From NCBI RefSeq assembly GCF_000002235.5, contig NW_022145607.1, positions 34,418,029 to 34,482,028 on the forward strand: a stretch of DNA of 64,000 nt, read 5' to 3'. The first letter of the stretch is position 1. Each line of letters begins with the position of its first letter. The position numbers and the translations under genes are program-made. Under the pieces are notes generated by a model. It did not search any database and had not been told where the DNA came from. It worked only from the letters and a program-made list of their open reading frames with translations. This document shows, one piece after another, positions 12,776-23,450 of this stretch. This DNA is from Strongylocentrotus purpuratus. Taxonomy: Eukaryota; Echinodermata; Echinoidea; Camarodonta; Strongylocentrotidae.

Positions 12776-13169
12776 TTAAGATAAAGGTGAGTTCTGGTCA
12801 TCCGATTGCATTGTGACAGAAAAGATGTGGAATGGATCAGAAAAAGTTGATGATATAGCATGTCAGTATTGGTGTGTAGGACTGCAAAGTTCTGGAGTCA
12901 CCGAAATCATAATAAATTTTGCCCAGTCTTGGTAAAGCAAAAAGCACTGTACGCAGAAAGATGTATATGGGACTACACAAATGGTGTCGGAGCTACTAAC
13001 CTTGATTTCCTAATCTTTCTATGCTCATTACTCAGCCAGCATACATTTTATACCAAAATTGTTTGGCATATGACATTTATTTGCAATCTTGAACATTCAG
13101 TGTAATTTTCGTTTGATTTTGTGAGAACTAATTTTCTTTTTTTTTACCAGAACTCACCTTTATCTTTAA
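12776..13169. mobile_element. TTAA-flanked MITE, ~394 bp
   Basis: Ends TTAAGATAAAGGTGAGTTCT and its inverse AGAACTCACCTTTATCTTTAA. Related to the copy at 33603-34002: both contain GTGTGTACTGA/TCAGTATTGGTGTG and CCAGTCTTGGTAAAG-type segments. The open frame at 12860-13105 is non-coding MITE interior. Confidence 0.7.
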
Positions 13170-14170
13170 CTGGTAAGTTAAGAGATTAAAGTTCCTTGCT
13201 CACCGGGCCATGCGTAGAGTTGCGTAGTGTTGCGTACCGACTACGTCTAGCGTACGCTGTCCTACGTAACTATACGCTGAAGAACGCAACGTAGCATGTG
13301 AGATGGACGCAAAAAAATCAACATGGTTAAGTTTTTGCGTACTTTCGTCGTAGATGCAGAAAGTACGCTTCTTCTTTTTTTAGTTCGAAATTTAAAATTT
13401 GATATTGTTTTGTAGTTATTTAGATGGTGTTTGTCGCAAATAGGCGTGAACGTTGTATGTTGAAAAGGTGTGTACCCAGAGTCTCTAGAAGTACGCACCC
13501 CTTTCCTCCATTCTTTCATTCTAGTCGGGATGGTCCATTCAAGGAAAAGGAGAATTTGTTTAAAACTTGACAAATTTAGCGTTACAAGAGATAGACAATT
13601 ATTACTTGGGTTACCCGTAGTAGTTTGGTACATGCTTTGATTGTGACGTGAGGCATATAACGTTATGACGTACATGTATCGTAGCACACAGATTGAAAGA
13701 AAGCAAGAGGTGCATCGATCTCAATCTATGTCATGTCTCGATCTCGAGCATGTTATCAAAAAAGAAAATACTTTGAAAGAATGAAATTATCGTACCCATA
13801 CATTAAATATTCAAATTAACAATGTGATAAGGAAGGTTTTATACATCAAGGCTTTTGATCTAATTATATTCTATTAGTTCAGTAATTTCTTTGTTTAAAT
13901 GGGAAATGGATTAAAGATTCATTAATTCCTTCCTTCATTTTTTTTTGGAAGGGGGAGGGGGGGGGGTTATAATTGTAGGCCTATGTCGTGGCAGCTGATA
14001 TCTTTGTAGTCTCCTAGTATTTACTTTCTTTATATTTCAAAAGCTGCTTAATAATGGATGGTAATGAAAATAATGGTAGGATAATAGCAAGTTCTAGAAA
14101 TGCTTTACCTCCATTGTAATCTGCATCGATCTTCTTTCAATATATTTTCTCCTATTTTCTAAATTAACAG
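13170..14170. other. No gene recognised upstream of the pogo-type gene
   Basis: Contains a TTGCGTA/CTACGT-rich stretch (13205-13310) and a 141-residue minus-strand frame (13687-13262) with no recognised motif. Any promoter of the transposase-like gene would lie here; none is evident. Confidence 0.35.
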
Positions 14171-14173
14171 AAA

Positions 14174-16251
14174 ATGCCAAAAAGAAAATATACAGAGGCA
14201 TCACTGGCGGAGGCCATTAATAGAGTTCGGCTGGGCGAGCTCTCCCAAAGACAGGCTTCGGCAGAGTACGGTATTCCGAGGGCAACAATGTTCGACAAGG
14301 CATCAGGTCGACGACCCCCTGAAATGTGTGCCATGGGGCCATCTCCGTACTTGACCGTGGATGAGGAAGCGAGAATTGCAACCTGGGCAATTCAGATGTC
14401 TAAGATTGGGTATGAAAGGACCAAGCCCCAAATATTACAGGTAATAAGATACACCAAAATACAGTACCATACTTAATGATAAAATACAATTCCACAATCG
14501 GCGTGTTTAAATTGTGACTTTATGGAAGATAAAATAATAAAGCTCAATTCTGATTTAGATTGAAGATTCATATTGAAAGTATTTCAAATTAATTCAACAA
14601 ATTGTTCATTTCATTTGAATTAATTACATCATTAAACATTAATTCATATTACGATTATACTTTTTCTTCTTTTTCTTTTCTTCACCTCATGCAGATGGCC
14701 CAGCAGATCATCCGAGAAGATGGGAGACCCAACCCTTTTAAGGAGGACAAACCGGGGAAAAATTGGTTTAGCAGATTCATAAAGAGGAACCCCACCCTTT
14801 CCCTGAGGACCCCCCAAGCTTTAGGCAAGGAGAGGGCAGTACTCACCCCTAAAAAAATTGACAGGTGGTTCGAGGGACTTCACTCCTACCTTGTCGAACA
14901 GAATGCCGTCAGCATCCTAACCTCACCAGATCGGATCTGGAATGCTGATGAGAGCGGCTTTGCTCTTTCGCCGACGAGTGGCAGGGTCATAGGAATGAGA
15001 GGGGCAAAGAACAACTTAAGTACTTTGGAGGCGGCATCCGCAAGTGGCGTCTTCTGCCCCCCGTTTATTATCTACCCAGGGAAGAGGGTCTCTCGTAAAT
15101 GGAGACCGATGGAAGGAGCACCGGAAAGTTGGTTTTATGGCTTCAGTGAGAGTGGATCGATGAACTCAGAGCTGTTCCTCTCGTGGCTCGCAGACCACTT
15201 CCATCCGTTTTTACTGAGCCGTGGAACCCACTTTCCAGTGCTCCTTCTTGTGGATGGTGATGCTAGCCATGTTGATCTTCAAGTAGCCCAGTATTGTCAA
15301 GATAAGCAGATCATATTGTACCGGATTCAGGCGAACGCGAATCATGTCATCCAACCACTAGGCCTGTTCGTCTTTGGCCCGTTGAAGAAAGCGTTTAAGG
15401 AGAGGAAAGGAGAGTGGAAGGATGGTCATTCTGGGCAGTTTGTCACCAAGGCTTCCTTCGCCGGCGTGTTCGCCAAGGCTTGGGCGGACATCAAACCTGA
15501 GTTGGCCATAGAAGGATTCAGAGCAGCAGGCATATTCCCTTTTACTAGGGGATATTGCCGGGAGAAGCTGGCTCCGTCACAGGTGCTTACCATCCAAGCA
15601 GCACCACCTGCAAGAGCCGCTGCAGCAACACAAACAGCCGCCGCAACACAACCACAAGTCGTCCTAGCACTTCTAACAGCCTTCCCAGCACCACTACCTG
15701 CTGCACCACCAGCTGCACCATCCGCCCAAGAAGCACCAACACAACCACAAGTCGTCCCAGCACCACCACCTGCAACAGCCATTCAAGCACCACCACAAGT
15801 CGTCCCAGCACCACCACCAGCTGCACCAACCACAACAGATAATCCCGCCATGCCAAGAAGATCTTCTTCGTGTCCAAGGCCACCTAACTACGTTTCCTCG
15901 GCATTGGACAGGTCCCTAAAATCCCCGGAAGCTACGAGGATGGCATCGAAGAGGAAAGCGGGAGATGAGCTCCCAGAAACCATCTCTGTTGCACATTTGA
16001 TCAGTTACCAGAAGAAGAGGCGAGAAGACAAGGAGGCAGGAGAGGCCATAAAGAAGAAGAAGAGAGAAGAAAGAGAAGTCAAGAAGGCAGAGAAGGAGAA
16101 GAGGAATGGAGGGAAGAGGTCCAGAGAGGAACCCAGGGACGAAGAAGTAGACGAGATGGTGTGCAGCAAGTGCCAAGATCGTTTTTATCCAGCTAGGGTA
16201 TATCCTCAACTGCGACGCAATTTTATGACATTCTTATTGATTTGTAACTAA
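14174..16251 (+). CDS. pogo/Tigger-like DDE_1 transposase-derived gene, two exons, third catalytic Asp replaced by Gly
   Basis: Exon 1 14174-14440 and exon 2 14695-16251 join at CAG|GTAATA...ATGCAG in phase 0, about 607 aa. Domains: a Psq-type helix-turn-helix (2-48: SLAEAINRVRLGELSQRQAS then YGIPRATMFDKASGR), CENP-B-like second DNA-binding segment (about 60-150), DDE_1 core (about 165-370), an Ala/Pro/Thr-rich low-complexity stretch (about 409-495), a Lys/Glu helix (about 525-570) and a CxxC (579-582). Catalytic positions: D174 in WNADESGF; D276 in LLVDGDASH; the expected Asp of QPLD reads QPLG at 312. The family cuts and pastes DNA at TA sites. With that Asp gone the protein is probably not an active transposase, although the frame is intact. 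The C-terminus may continue past a donor-like AGG|GTATAT near 16199. No flanking inverted termini were identified. It lies 1.3 kb upstream of the PIG3-like first coding exon on the same strand. Confidence 0.85.
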
Positions 16252-16363
16252 CTAACATTATTTTTTAGAGCCAATTTTGTTAATAGGGGTCTATTATTTT
16301 TTCTTCAAACATCAGACTTGTCTCCATACCATTTGAGATGAATTTTTCTTCTTCTTAAATGAC

Positions 16364-16556
16364 TTTAAAGCCCCACTGCACTTCTTATAGCTACTTGCGC
16401 CATCTATATAGCAAACAATGCCTAATCGATGCCCCATGGTCCCCTTTTTCTTATGTTAATTGTGAGCTGATTTGATGAGATGAGATAACCACCTGTCAGT
16501 GACCATGCAGGGAGGTTTAATCCCTCCTAGTCAAACTAGTGAAGAGGGGCTTTAAA
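16364..16556 (+). mobile_element. MITE family A, complete copy, 193 bp
   Basis: Starts TTTAAAGCCCCACTGCACTT and ends GAGGGGCTTTAAA. The interior contains GAGCTGATTTGATGAGAT, CACCTGTCAGTGACC and TTTAATCCCTCCTAGTC. Two further copies lie at 26261 (split by the foldback element) and 35320-35495 (reverse). Confidence 0.75.
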
Positions 16557-16950
16557 GGAGTTCCCGTCCAATGTGTGCTGTTGAACCCATGAAAGAATTT
16601 TAAATCTCGGTTAAACCTTGGGTTGGCTGGACCAGTCTTGATTTGACATTCACTAGACTAGCGATTACTCTTTGCTTGATTTTTTCAAAAGTATAGGGCT
16701 AGGTTTAGGGTTTGGGTTCAAGTAAGGGTTAGTTGTTTGGACTAGGATTATTGATGTTAAGAAATTGTTTTGTGTAGAAAATAGACCGAAAGCTTCCGTC
16801 TCTGATATCGGCGGTTGTTCCGCTGAGACTAAATCCGGCTTCACTAACTCCCTCTATAAGGAAGGTTGACACATGTCAGTTTTATTATAGAATTCCCCAT
16901 ACTAGATGGTTATTTCTGTCTATGATACTAGAAGCATATTGTGTAGAACT

Positions 16951-17103
16951 AGGCCCCTGTTTCATCAAACTTTTTATCAATATCAAGTTCGATAATTGTT
17001 ATAAGCTACTGAAATCCTGCATTTGTTTGGCTGTGAGCAGATGTGTCATAAATAAACATGTTGCAGCTGTGATTGATAACAAGTTTTATGAAACAGGGGC
17101 CTT
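16951..17103. mobile_element. Hairpin MITE family B, copy 1
   Basis: Inverted ends AGGCCCCTGTTTCATCAAAC and GTTTTATGAAACAGGGGCCT enclose ~110 bp with TTATAAGCTACTGAAAT and GTGATTGATAACAAG. Related copies: 31994-32148, 33070-33223 and a half copy 34830-34932. Confidence 0.7.
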
Positions 17104-17140
17104 GACCAATTTATTAAAAAAGAAATGAAAACAAAAGGTA

Positions 17141-17517
17141 AGGCCTAAAATAAAAACTTGTTGTATTGCCCTTTGGACCTACCCCAAAATCTGAAAATCT
17201 ACGGTCAGCATTTTTTTTTTTTTTTTTTTTTTAATTAATGAATAAAAAATATGTATTTTGTTTGTTTAAAAGGGATATAAATGCATAAAACCAAATTATT
17301 CCAAAATTCTCACTTGTGCAAACCATGGGTGATTATGAGGTGAAAAAGATATCAATGTAATGATGACATTGAAACACATGTATTAAAGCATTAAAATCTG
17401 AAAAATATCGGCCAAAAGAGGGCAAAAAAAAAAATTAAAACAAAAAAAACATTTCCGACTGACCGACCCATGTTTTGGCACCCAAAGGGCAATACAAGAA
17501 GTTTTTATTTTAGGCCT
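17141..17517. mobile_element. MITE with ~35-bp inverted repeats, ~377 bp
   Basis: Left AGGCCTAAAATAAAAACTTG followed by TTGTATTGCCCTTTGG; right is the inverse, ending TTTTTATTTTAGGCCT. The interior is AT-rich with a 25-base T run and GGTCGGTCAG/CTGACCGACC. It ends 55 bp before the PIG3-like first coding exon. Confidence 0.75.
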
Positions 17518-17572
17518 AAACTGAAAACTTAGCATGGAGCCTATGCATAAATTCTTTTCTTCTACTTTCTAG

Positions 17573-17743
17573 GACCTTCGATTGCAGAGGGTACCAATGA
17601 TGATGATGCAGGCTGTGCAGCAAACGGGTACGGGAGGACCGGAGGTACTGAGCGTGGCTGAGGTACCCATCCCCAAGCCTGGACCTCATGAAATCCTCAT
17701 GAGAATACATGCATCGGCGATAAACAGAGCTGATACCCTTCAG
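17573..17743 (+). CDS. TP53I3: PIG3-like gene, first coding exon
   Basis: The acceptor ends at 17572 after a pyrimidine tract (TTCTACTTTCTAG). The donor is CAG|GTGAGA at 17744. Translation starts at one of four consecutive ATG codons (17597-17608); the first leaves 49 codons, phase 0 at the donor. It encodes the N-terminal strand and the conserved EVL...[28 protein letters not shown] region (shown in part). The exon is open upstream of the ATG, so a longer N-terminus, for example an organelle signal in an upstream exon, cannot be excluded. Confidence 0.85.
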
Positions 17744-20700
17744 GTGAGATTGACATAAATGTTTTGCCAGGCCCAGCATTTACAAGTCTAGTAGTCACTA
17801 GTCAATTACTGAGCCCCCAAGATCTTAATGTGTACCAATTGTGTACAGTTAGAATGTATTTTTTTTTTTAAAGACCTAACAAATTTTTAACAAACAATAT
17901 ATGGGCTAACAGTTAATGAGTATGAATGAAATAAAGGATAAAGCAGAACCCAAGTCTGACTTGAGACTAGAGTGGGCGTTAAAGAAATATTATTTGCAGC
18001 TCGTATTTAGAGTATGAACCCATGAAATTAAGAGCTAAATACTTGTTGGTGATTGGTAAACTTTGAGTCCTAACTACAACTGGGTTTTGAAAGAAATTGA
18101 AGTGGGATTAGGCATGGCATTTTGAAGAAGTAATTCCAACTTGACCACGGTAGTAGTAGTAGTAGTAGTATTTATTTTCGTATAAAAAACATAGTAAAAA
18201 TGCATAAAATACGATGGATAGCCCACATTCAGCTAACCCGACATGGGAAAGCTGGTCTTCCGTGGGGTCCGGAACAATTACATAAACAAAACAAAACATA
18301 AATACATTATATGAACAACAGTAAATACATTTTGAAGAAAGAACAAAAAGAAGTAATATAAGATAAAGGGATTTTTAAAAAAATAAAAAAAATAAAAAAA
18401 AACATTTCATAAAAAACAAGTAAGGGGAGCCTTCCAAAGTTGCGACTGTGCCCGGACGCGTCGGGGCGCGATGAATAGAACAGTCGCGTCTCAAGAGACG
18501 CATTGAGGCGCAAAGGGGCGCGAAGGGGCGCAATAGTCACCCTCATCTGATTCTTGCATATGAAAAGAAACTGTCTATTGTTGGTATAAACCCGCTCTAT
18601 TCTTCTTGCGCCCTTTTGCGCCCTACCAGGCGATGGAAGATTATCTTTCGCGTCATTGTTCTCGCTCGGGATGCGCGGTACAGCTTAAACTTGATATATA
18701 GCAAGTATTTGTCGGCCAAAGCCTGTCTTCCCCTCCTCCGGTTCTCGTTCTGATAAACACTCCATTGTTTGTAAAAACTTGATGTATTCTTCTCGCATCG
18801 CGATCTATTCTTCTCGCGCCGTTTTGCGTCGTAACGGGCGGGGTATTATCTTTCCAATCATTGTGGAAGCTTTGCGATGTACATTGCTACAGCACAGCAT
18901 GAACTTGTCTGGTGGGAGCGTCTTTGTTTCGGGGGGCAATCAACACACATTTTATTTTTGTTGGGTTTAATACGCCTCCTTTTAATTTTTGTGACGACTG
19001 TATGAAATGTGAAATAAAGATGACTATGTACGATTAATGGCTGTTTAATTGCGAGCTTGATTGTCCCCAACAACAAAAAATAAAAGGCGAATGATGTGAA
19101 TGAATACATGTATGCGGTTATAGTTGGCAAATTGATTACTGTTTAGGACGCTTGTTATGTTTGTAATTTGAATGATTATCAACATATTTGTATAATTCCC
19201 ACATCGCGATATTATTCTAGCGTCCTAATAATGGACAAAGGAATTATCTTTCTCTCCCGTCATTCATATTCACGCTACGCGTTGCCACAGCCTGAGCTTG
19301 GAAGAATATATATTTTGTCAGTAAAATCCTCTTTTTTTCTTCTTCTCCTCCCTTGACTTGGTTCTAATAAATTGAAGGTTTGCTTATTAGGGATAAGGAG
19401 GATAACATCAAACAAAACATCAAACAAAAGATCTACTTAAGATGACGCTCTTTTCATTTCAACTCGCTGTTTGATAAAGTAGAGTTCTGTATGGAGCGAA
19501 TACAAAAGAAAAGTTCGCTCTAAAGGAAAAAACATAAAATGCTGTGGCAGGATATCACGCCAGAGATTTGCCTTCGAAAATTGCCCGTCCTTAATGCGTT
19601 TTAATATAGTATTAATGACTGCTTTGAGAGAAATAGTTGTTTTATTACGCTCAAGGGAAGGTTAGAATTGTGCTATTCCCCGAGGCTTGCCGAGGGGAAT
19701 AGCCCAATTGTAACCTTCCCGAGAGCGTATGAAAACAACTATTTCTCGAATATTAAAGCAGTCATTAATACTTTTATATGCCGAAAAAAAATAGACTAAA
19801 AAATGAAAAATTAAAAATATTTATCATTTTGTCGAAGACGGGATTCGAACCCTTGCGTACGTACAACAAGAGGTGTACCGAAAACCAACGCTTACACCAC
19901 TCGGCTATGGCCCGCCGTTAACATGCTTGGCAGTTTTCTCCAATATATACATTAAAATGGATTGAAACCGGCTTCGCGTGTGATGAATGCTTTGCAAAAG
20001 CTCCATATACGGACTCTTCTTTTACTTTTGCAATGCATATTGGCACGAACTTAGATCAAGATCTATCGGCAGATGTTGTTTTTTTGTTTTTGGAAGTTTA
20101 TTTTCGTCTTCATGTCAACAATGCAAGATAAAATTGTCGGTAAGATCGATCGAGATTCAATTGTATTGAAATTACCGACCAATCCTTCGCACACATACGG
20201 CATCCTCCATCGCTCAAACCATTTTTTAACATGTAAACCTATGGGGTAACCATGGAGGCTGACCAACTTTTTTTAATAACCATGGTTATTAAAAATATTG
20301 AAATGTTTTATGCATGGTTACCGAGAATTTTACAGGAACAGTTGAAGTTTATGAATGCAATTCGACCAATCAGATGGCTGGATTTCTTAAGTGAGGTATA
20401 TAAATCATAATAATTCCATAGCTCTTTTTAAAAGTGGAATGAATAGAAAAAAGAGTCTAGGAACTATATCGAGATTATAAAACATGTGTGTCATGAAGAT
20501 GTAAACAAAAAGCGTAGCTTGATGGCGATAAAGTTGAGCAGCAAATGGAAATGCCATACAAAACATTAAGCAGTTCATGGTGATAATTTATCATTCGACT
20601 TCTACTTTGCGCTATATGTACTAAATGATCGCAAAACGGGCAGGGACACAAATACAAACATCGAGTTCTGCTCTAACATTCGAATCATTTATTCGTAGAT

Positions 20701-23404
20701 TTGTATAATTAAGTGGCGAAAGTGAAATTTTGAAATCATACTGCATAGATACAAAAACATACCAAACATGTTTTGATTCTTAATCCAAAAAAAAAAAAAA
20801 AAAAACACACGCAAATTTTAAAAGATCTTTTTAAAAGGAGGGAGGCGCTTGAGCCCAGTGGTAGAGCAGAGCAGCTCGTAACCGGGAGCTCCCTGGTTAG
20901 AAACCAAGTCGATATGCTAGTGCCCTTTGGTAAGGCATAACTCAACATTACATTTCGTTCGGAGAGGTCTTAAAGCCGCCGGTCACCTGTTTGCCTAATT
21001 CAGAGCATATGCTTCATGTAGCAGTCAGGTAAAAAAAAAAAAAAAAAAGCAAACGGTACAGGAAGCTACCTTTTATGGATAGGCCTAAATTGAGGTTTGA
21101 CTTAACTAGGGAGAAGAAGGATAACATCAAACAAAAGATCTACTCATGATGACGCTCTTTTCATTTCACCTCGCTTTAAGATAAAGTAGAGTTCTATAGA
21201 ACGAATACAAAAGAAAAGTTCGAATGCTGTGGCAGGATTTCACGCGGCCGAGCAAGGCTATTGTTTGATCGCTATAATTGTCCGATTTGCTATAGATTCT
21301 TGTTTAGGTACACTATTAAGGCTGCGTATTATGTGTGTGTGTGTGTGTGTGTGTGTGAGGGAGGGGGGCGGCGAAGTGAACGGCCGGACGTAAATGGCAG
21401 AGGCCCATCAGGAGGGCTCCGCTCGCTAGTTATAAGGACCGCTATTCATTGGACAACTATTCATGAAGACCGCTATTTGTAATTTTAGAACATGGTCATT
21501 ATGCATAAGGGTCATGAATTCGTAATACGATATCCCCCTCCCCAAAACTAAATAAATAAATAGAAAACTAATGATGCAATAACAAATAATGCCCGGTAAT
21601 TGGTGATAGCCGCCTATGAGCGGAACAATGGGCGCACCAACTATTAGCTGCTCAAAGAGCTGTCTTTTGTCATTGCGTTGCAATAACAATGTCCTTGTAA
21701 AAGTTACATGTACTATAACATCCGTATGCTATATAACACCCAATGTGAACATGACGTGTTCAGGCCTTATAACTAAATACAGTGCACCAATGCAGTGCAC
21801 GTTAAAACAAGAGACTTTACTAGCGTTAGCTAACAAATATGAAACGTCAAAACCTCACGAGCAATTGATGACAACAAATTGTTACGTCAAATGCCACCAC
21901 CAATACAGTTTCTTCACGAAGAAATATTCAATCAAATTTCATGTTTGGAACATATATAGGCGATTTCGAATGGTTCGAGGTGAAAATAACGAATATCGTG
22001 TCCGATAAACACTCCTTCTTTCTTCAAGGTCCCATACGATTCAAACATAATTTACAATGTTTATTTGCAAATAATAATCTCTCTGGGAGTATATCGATTT
22101 CCCCGATAATGCAGATATTCGTGTTTTTTTCGTAAAATTAGTTTTATAATTTTGCATAGAGACAGTGTTCCTTATGATTCGAGCAGAATTTTGGTGAGTG
22201 CATTTCGAAAAAGAGCGTCTTCCATCTACCGAAACGTTTTGATAATGCAGGCTCCCGACAATACGATTATCATTTTTGTAATATCTTTAATTTGCAGATG
22301 TTTGTTCGTTTCGTATGACATATTTATAAACGCCCTATAATCGTATTTCAAGCAGAATCTTACAATGTCTTTGATTATAAGTATTTAGATTTAGAGAACC
22401 TACGTTTCTATTCTTTAAATCGATCTTGCATGAGAATGAACAGATTGATGATAAAGATATATGACCTATTTTGATCGGATGACAGAACAAAATAATGCAA
22501 TATGAAACAATAATGTGCCAAAACATACAGAAAGAATACAATTATACATATCGTTTCTGTTTTGTTTGTGAACAAATTAATATAATTGAAGTATTGAACA
22601 CATTGATGAACAGAAATGAACAATCATGCCAACGTCAATGCCTAAAACACTTCGATGTTGGGAGGGAAATTAACAATCAGAATAAGAATCTAAATCAATG
22701 TCATGTACGTAAAATAATAATGAAACAAATCAGTAGCCAAAGTGAAAATTTTAGAGTCAAATCTTTCAAGACGAGAGCGGACACACACGCGGGGATTACA
22801 TGAATAACTAATGCGTTTGAACGGGCGCGAAAGCTTTTCAAAGTTAAGCTCCCATTCACAAATTCACAATTCACAAAGAGCGCTTCGCCGTTAAGCGCAC
22901 CGCCCCCCTCCCCCACTGAGTGTTATGTAGGGTACGCATATGCATATTCCCTCCTTTTGAAAATAGCCCCCTAAGTCCGGTGTGTAAAGTCAATACGGGC
23001 CGGACTTTTGTGTACTAGACGAGCCGGACTTTGGTGCGTGAAAAGTACCCCTTTATAACAATAAGTCTCCAAACAATAGCCAGATTTGAAATTCATATTG
23101 TGAGCATGTGCTTAAACAGTTATATCGGGATTTCCTGGTTATATTGAAGACGTGGGCTAATATTGTGTACATGTGTGCCCAGTATTTCTCCCTGATTGTT
23201 CGACCAACATTAAATTGCCATTGTCCAGCTGACTTTTCTATAGGCTTTTCTACCCTCGGCGCTGAAGGACAGTGGCGGATCCATGGGGGGGGGGGGGGGT
23301 TATTTTGTTTACCTTTTCTGGGGTTTGCCCCCCCCCTGGCGCTCAAGGGGGGGGGGGTGCAAATTTTAAAATTTTCGAGGGCCAAAAAAAAAAATGTGCT
23401 CACT

Positions 23405-23450
<46 letters not shown>

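Larger units (their letters stand above)
19395..21250. repeat. Direct duplication inside the Harbinger-like element (19395-19565 and 21112-21250)
   Basis: Both copies read GGATAACATCAAACAAAA, AGATCTACT, GATGACGCTCTTTTCATTTC, GATAAAGTAGAGTTCT and ATGCTGTGGCAGGAT. They flank the hairpin, tRNA-like relic and SINE, suggesting duplication together with, or around, those insertions. Confidence 0.65.

Noticed and set aside
12860..13105. 81-residue frame as a gene
   Set aside because: Interior of a MITE that recurs at 33603-34002 in inverse orientation.
13262..13687. 141-residue minus-strand frame
   Set aside because: No recognised motif, no splice or poly-A context, and composition close to random for AT-rich DNA.
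14602..14694. Upstream start of the 549-residue frame
   Set aside because: This part is intron: a pyrimidine tract and ATGCAG acceptor end at 14694, and the N-terminal DNA-binding exon lies at 14174-14440.
15426..15883. Minus- and alternate-frame ORFs over the transposase C-terminus
   Set aside because: Shadows of the Ala/Pro-rich repeat in the real frame.
19836..19918. Functional tRNA gene
   Set aside because: Pol III boxes are good but acceptor and anticodon stems do not pair.
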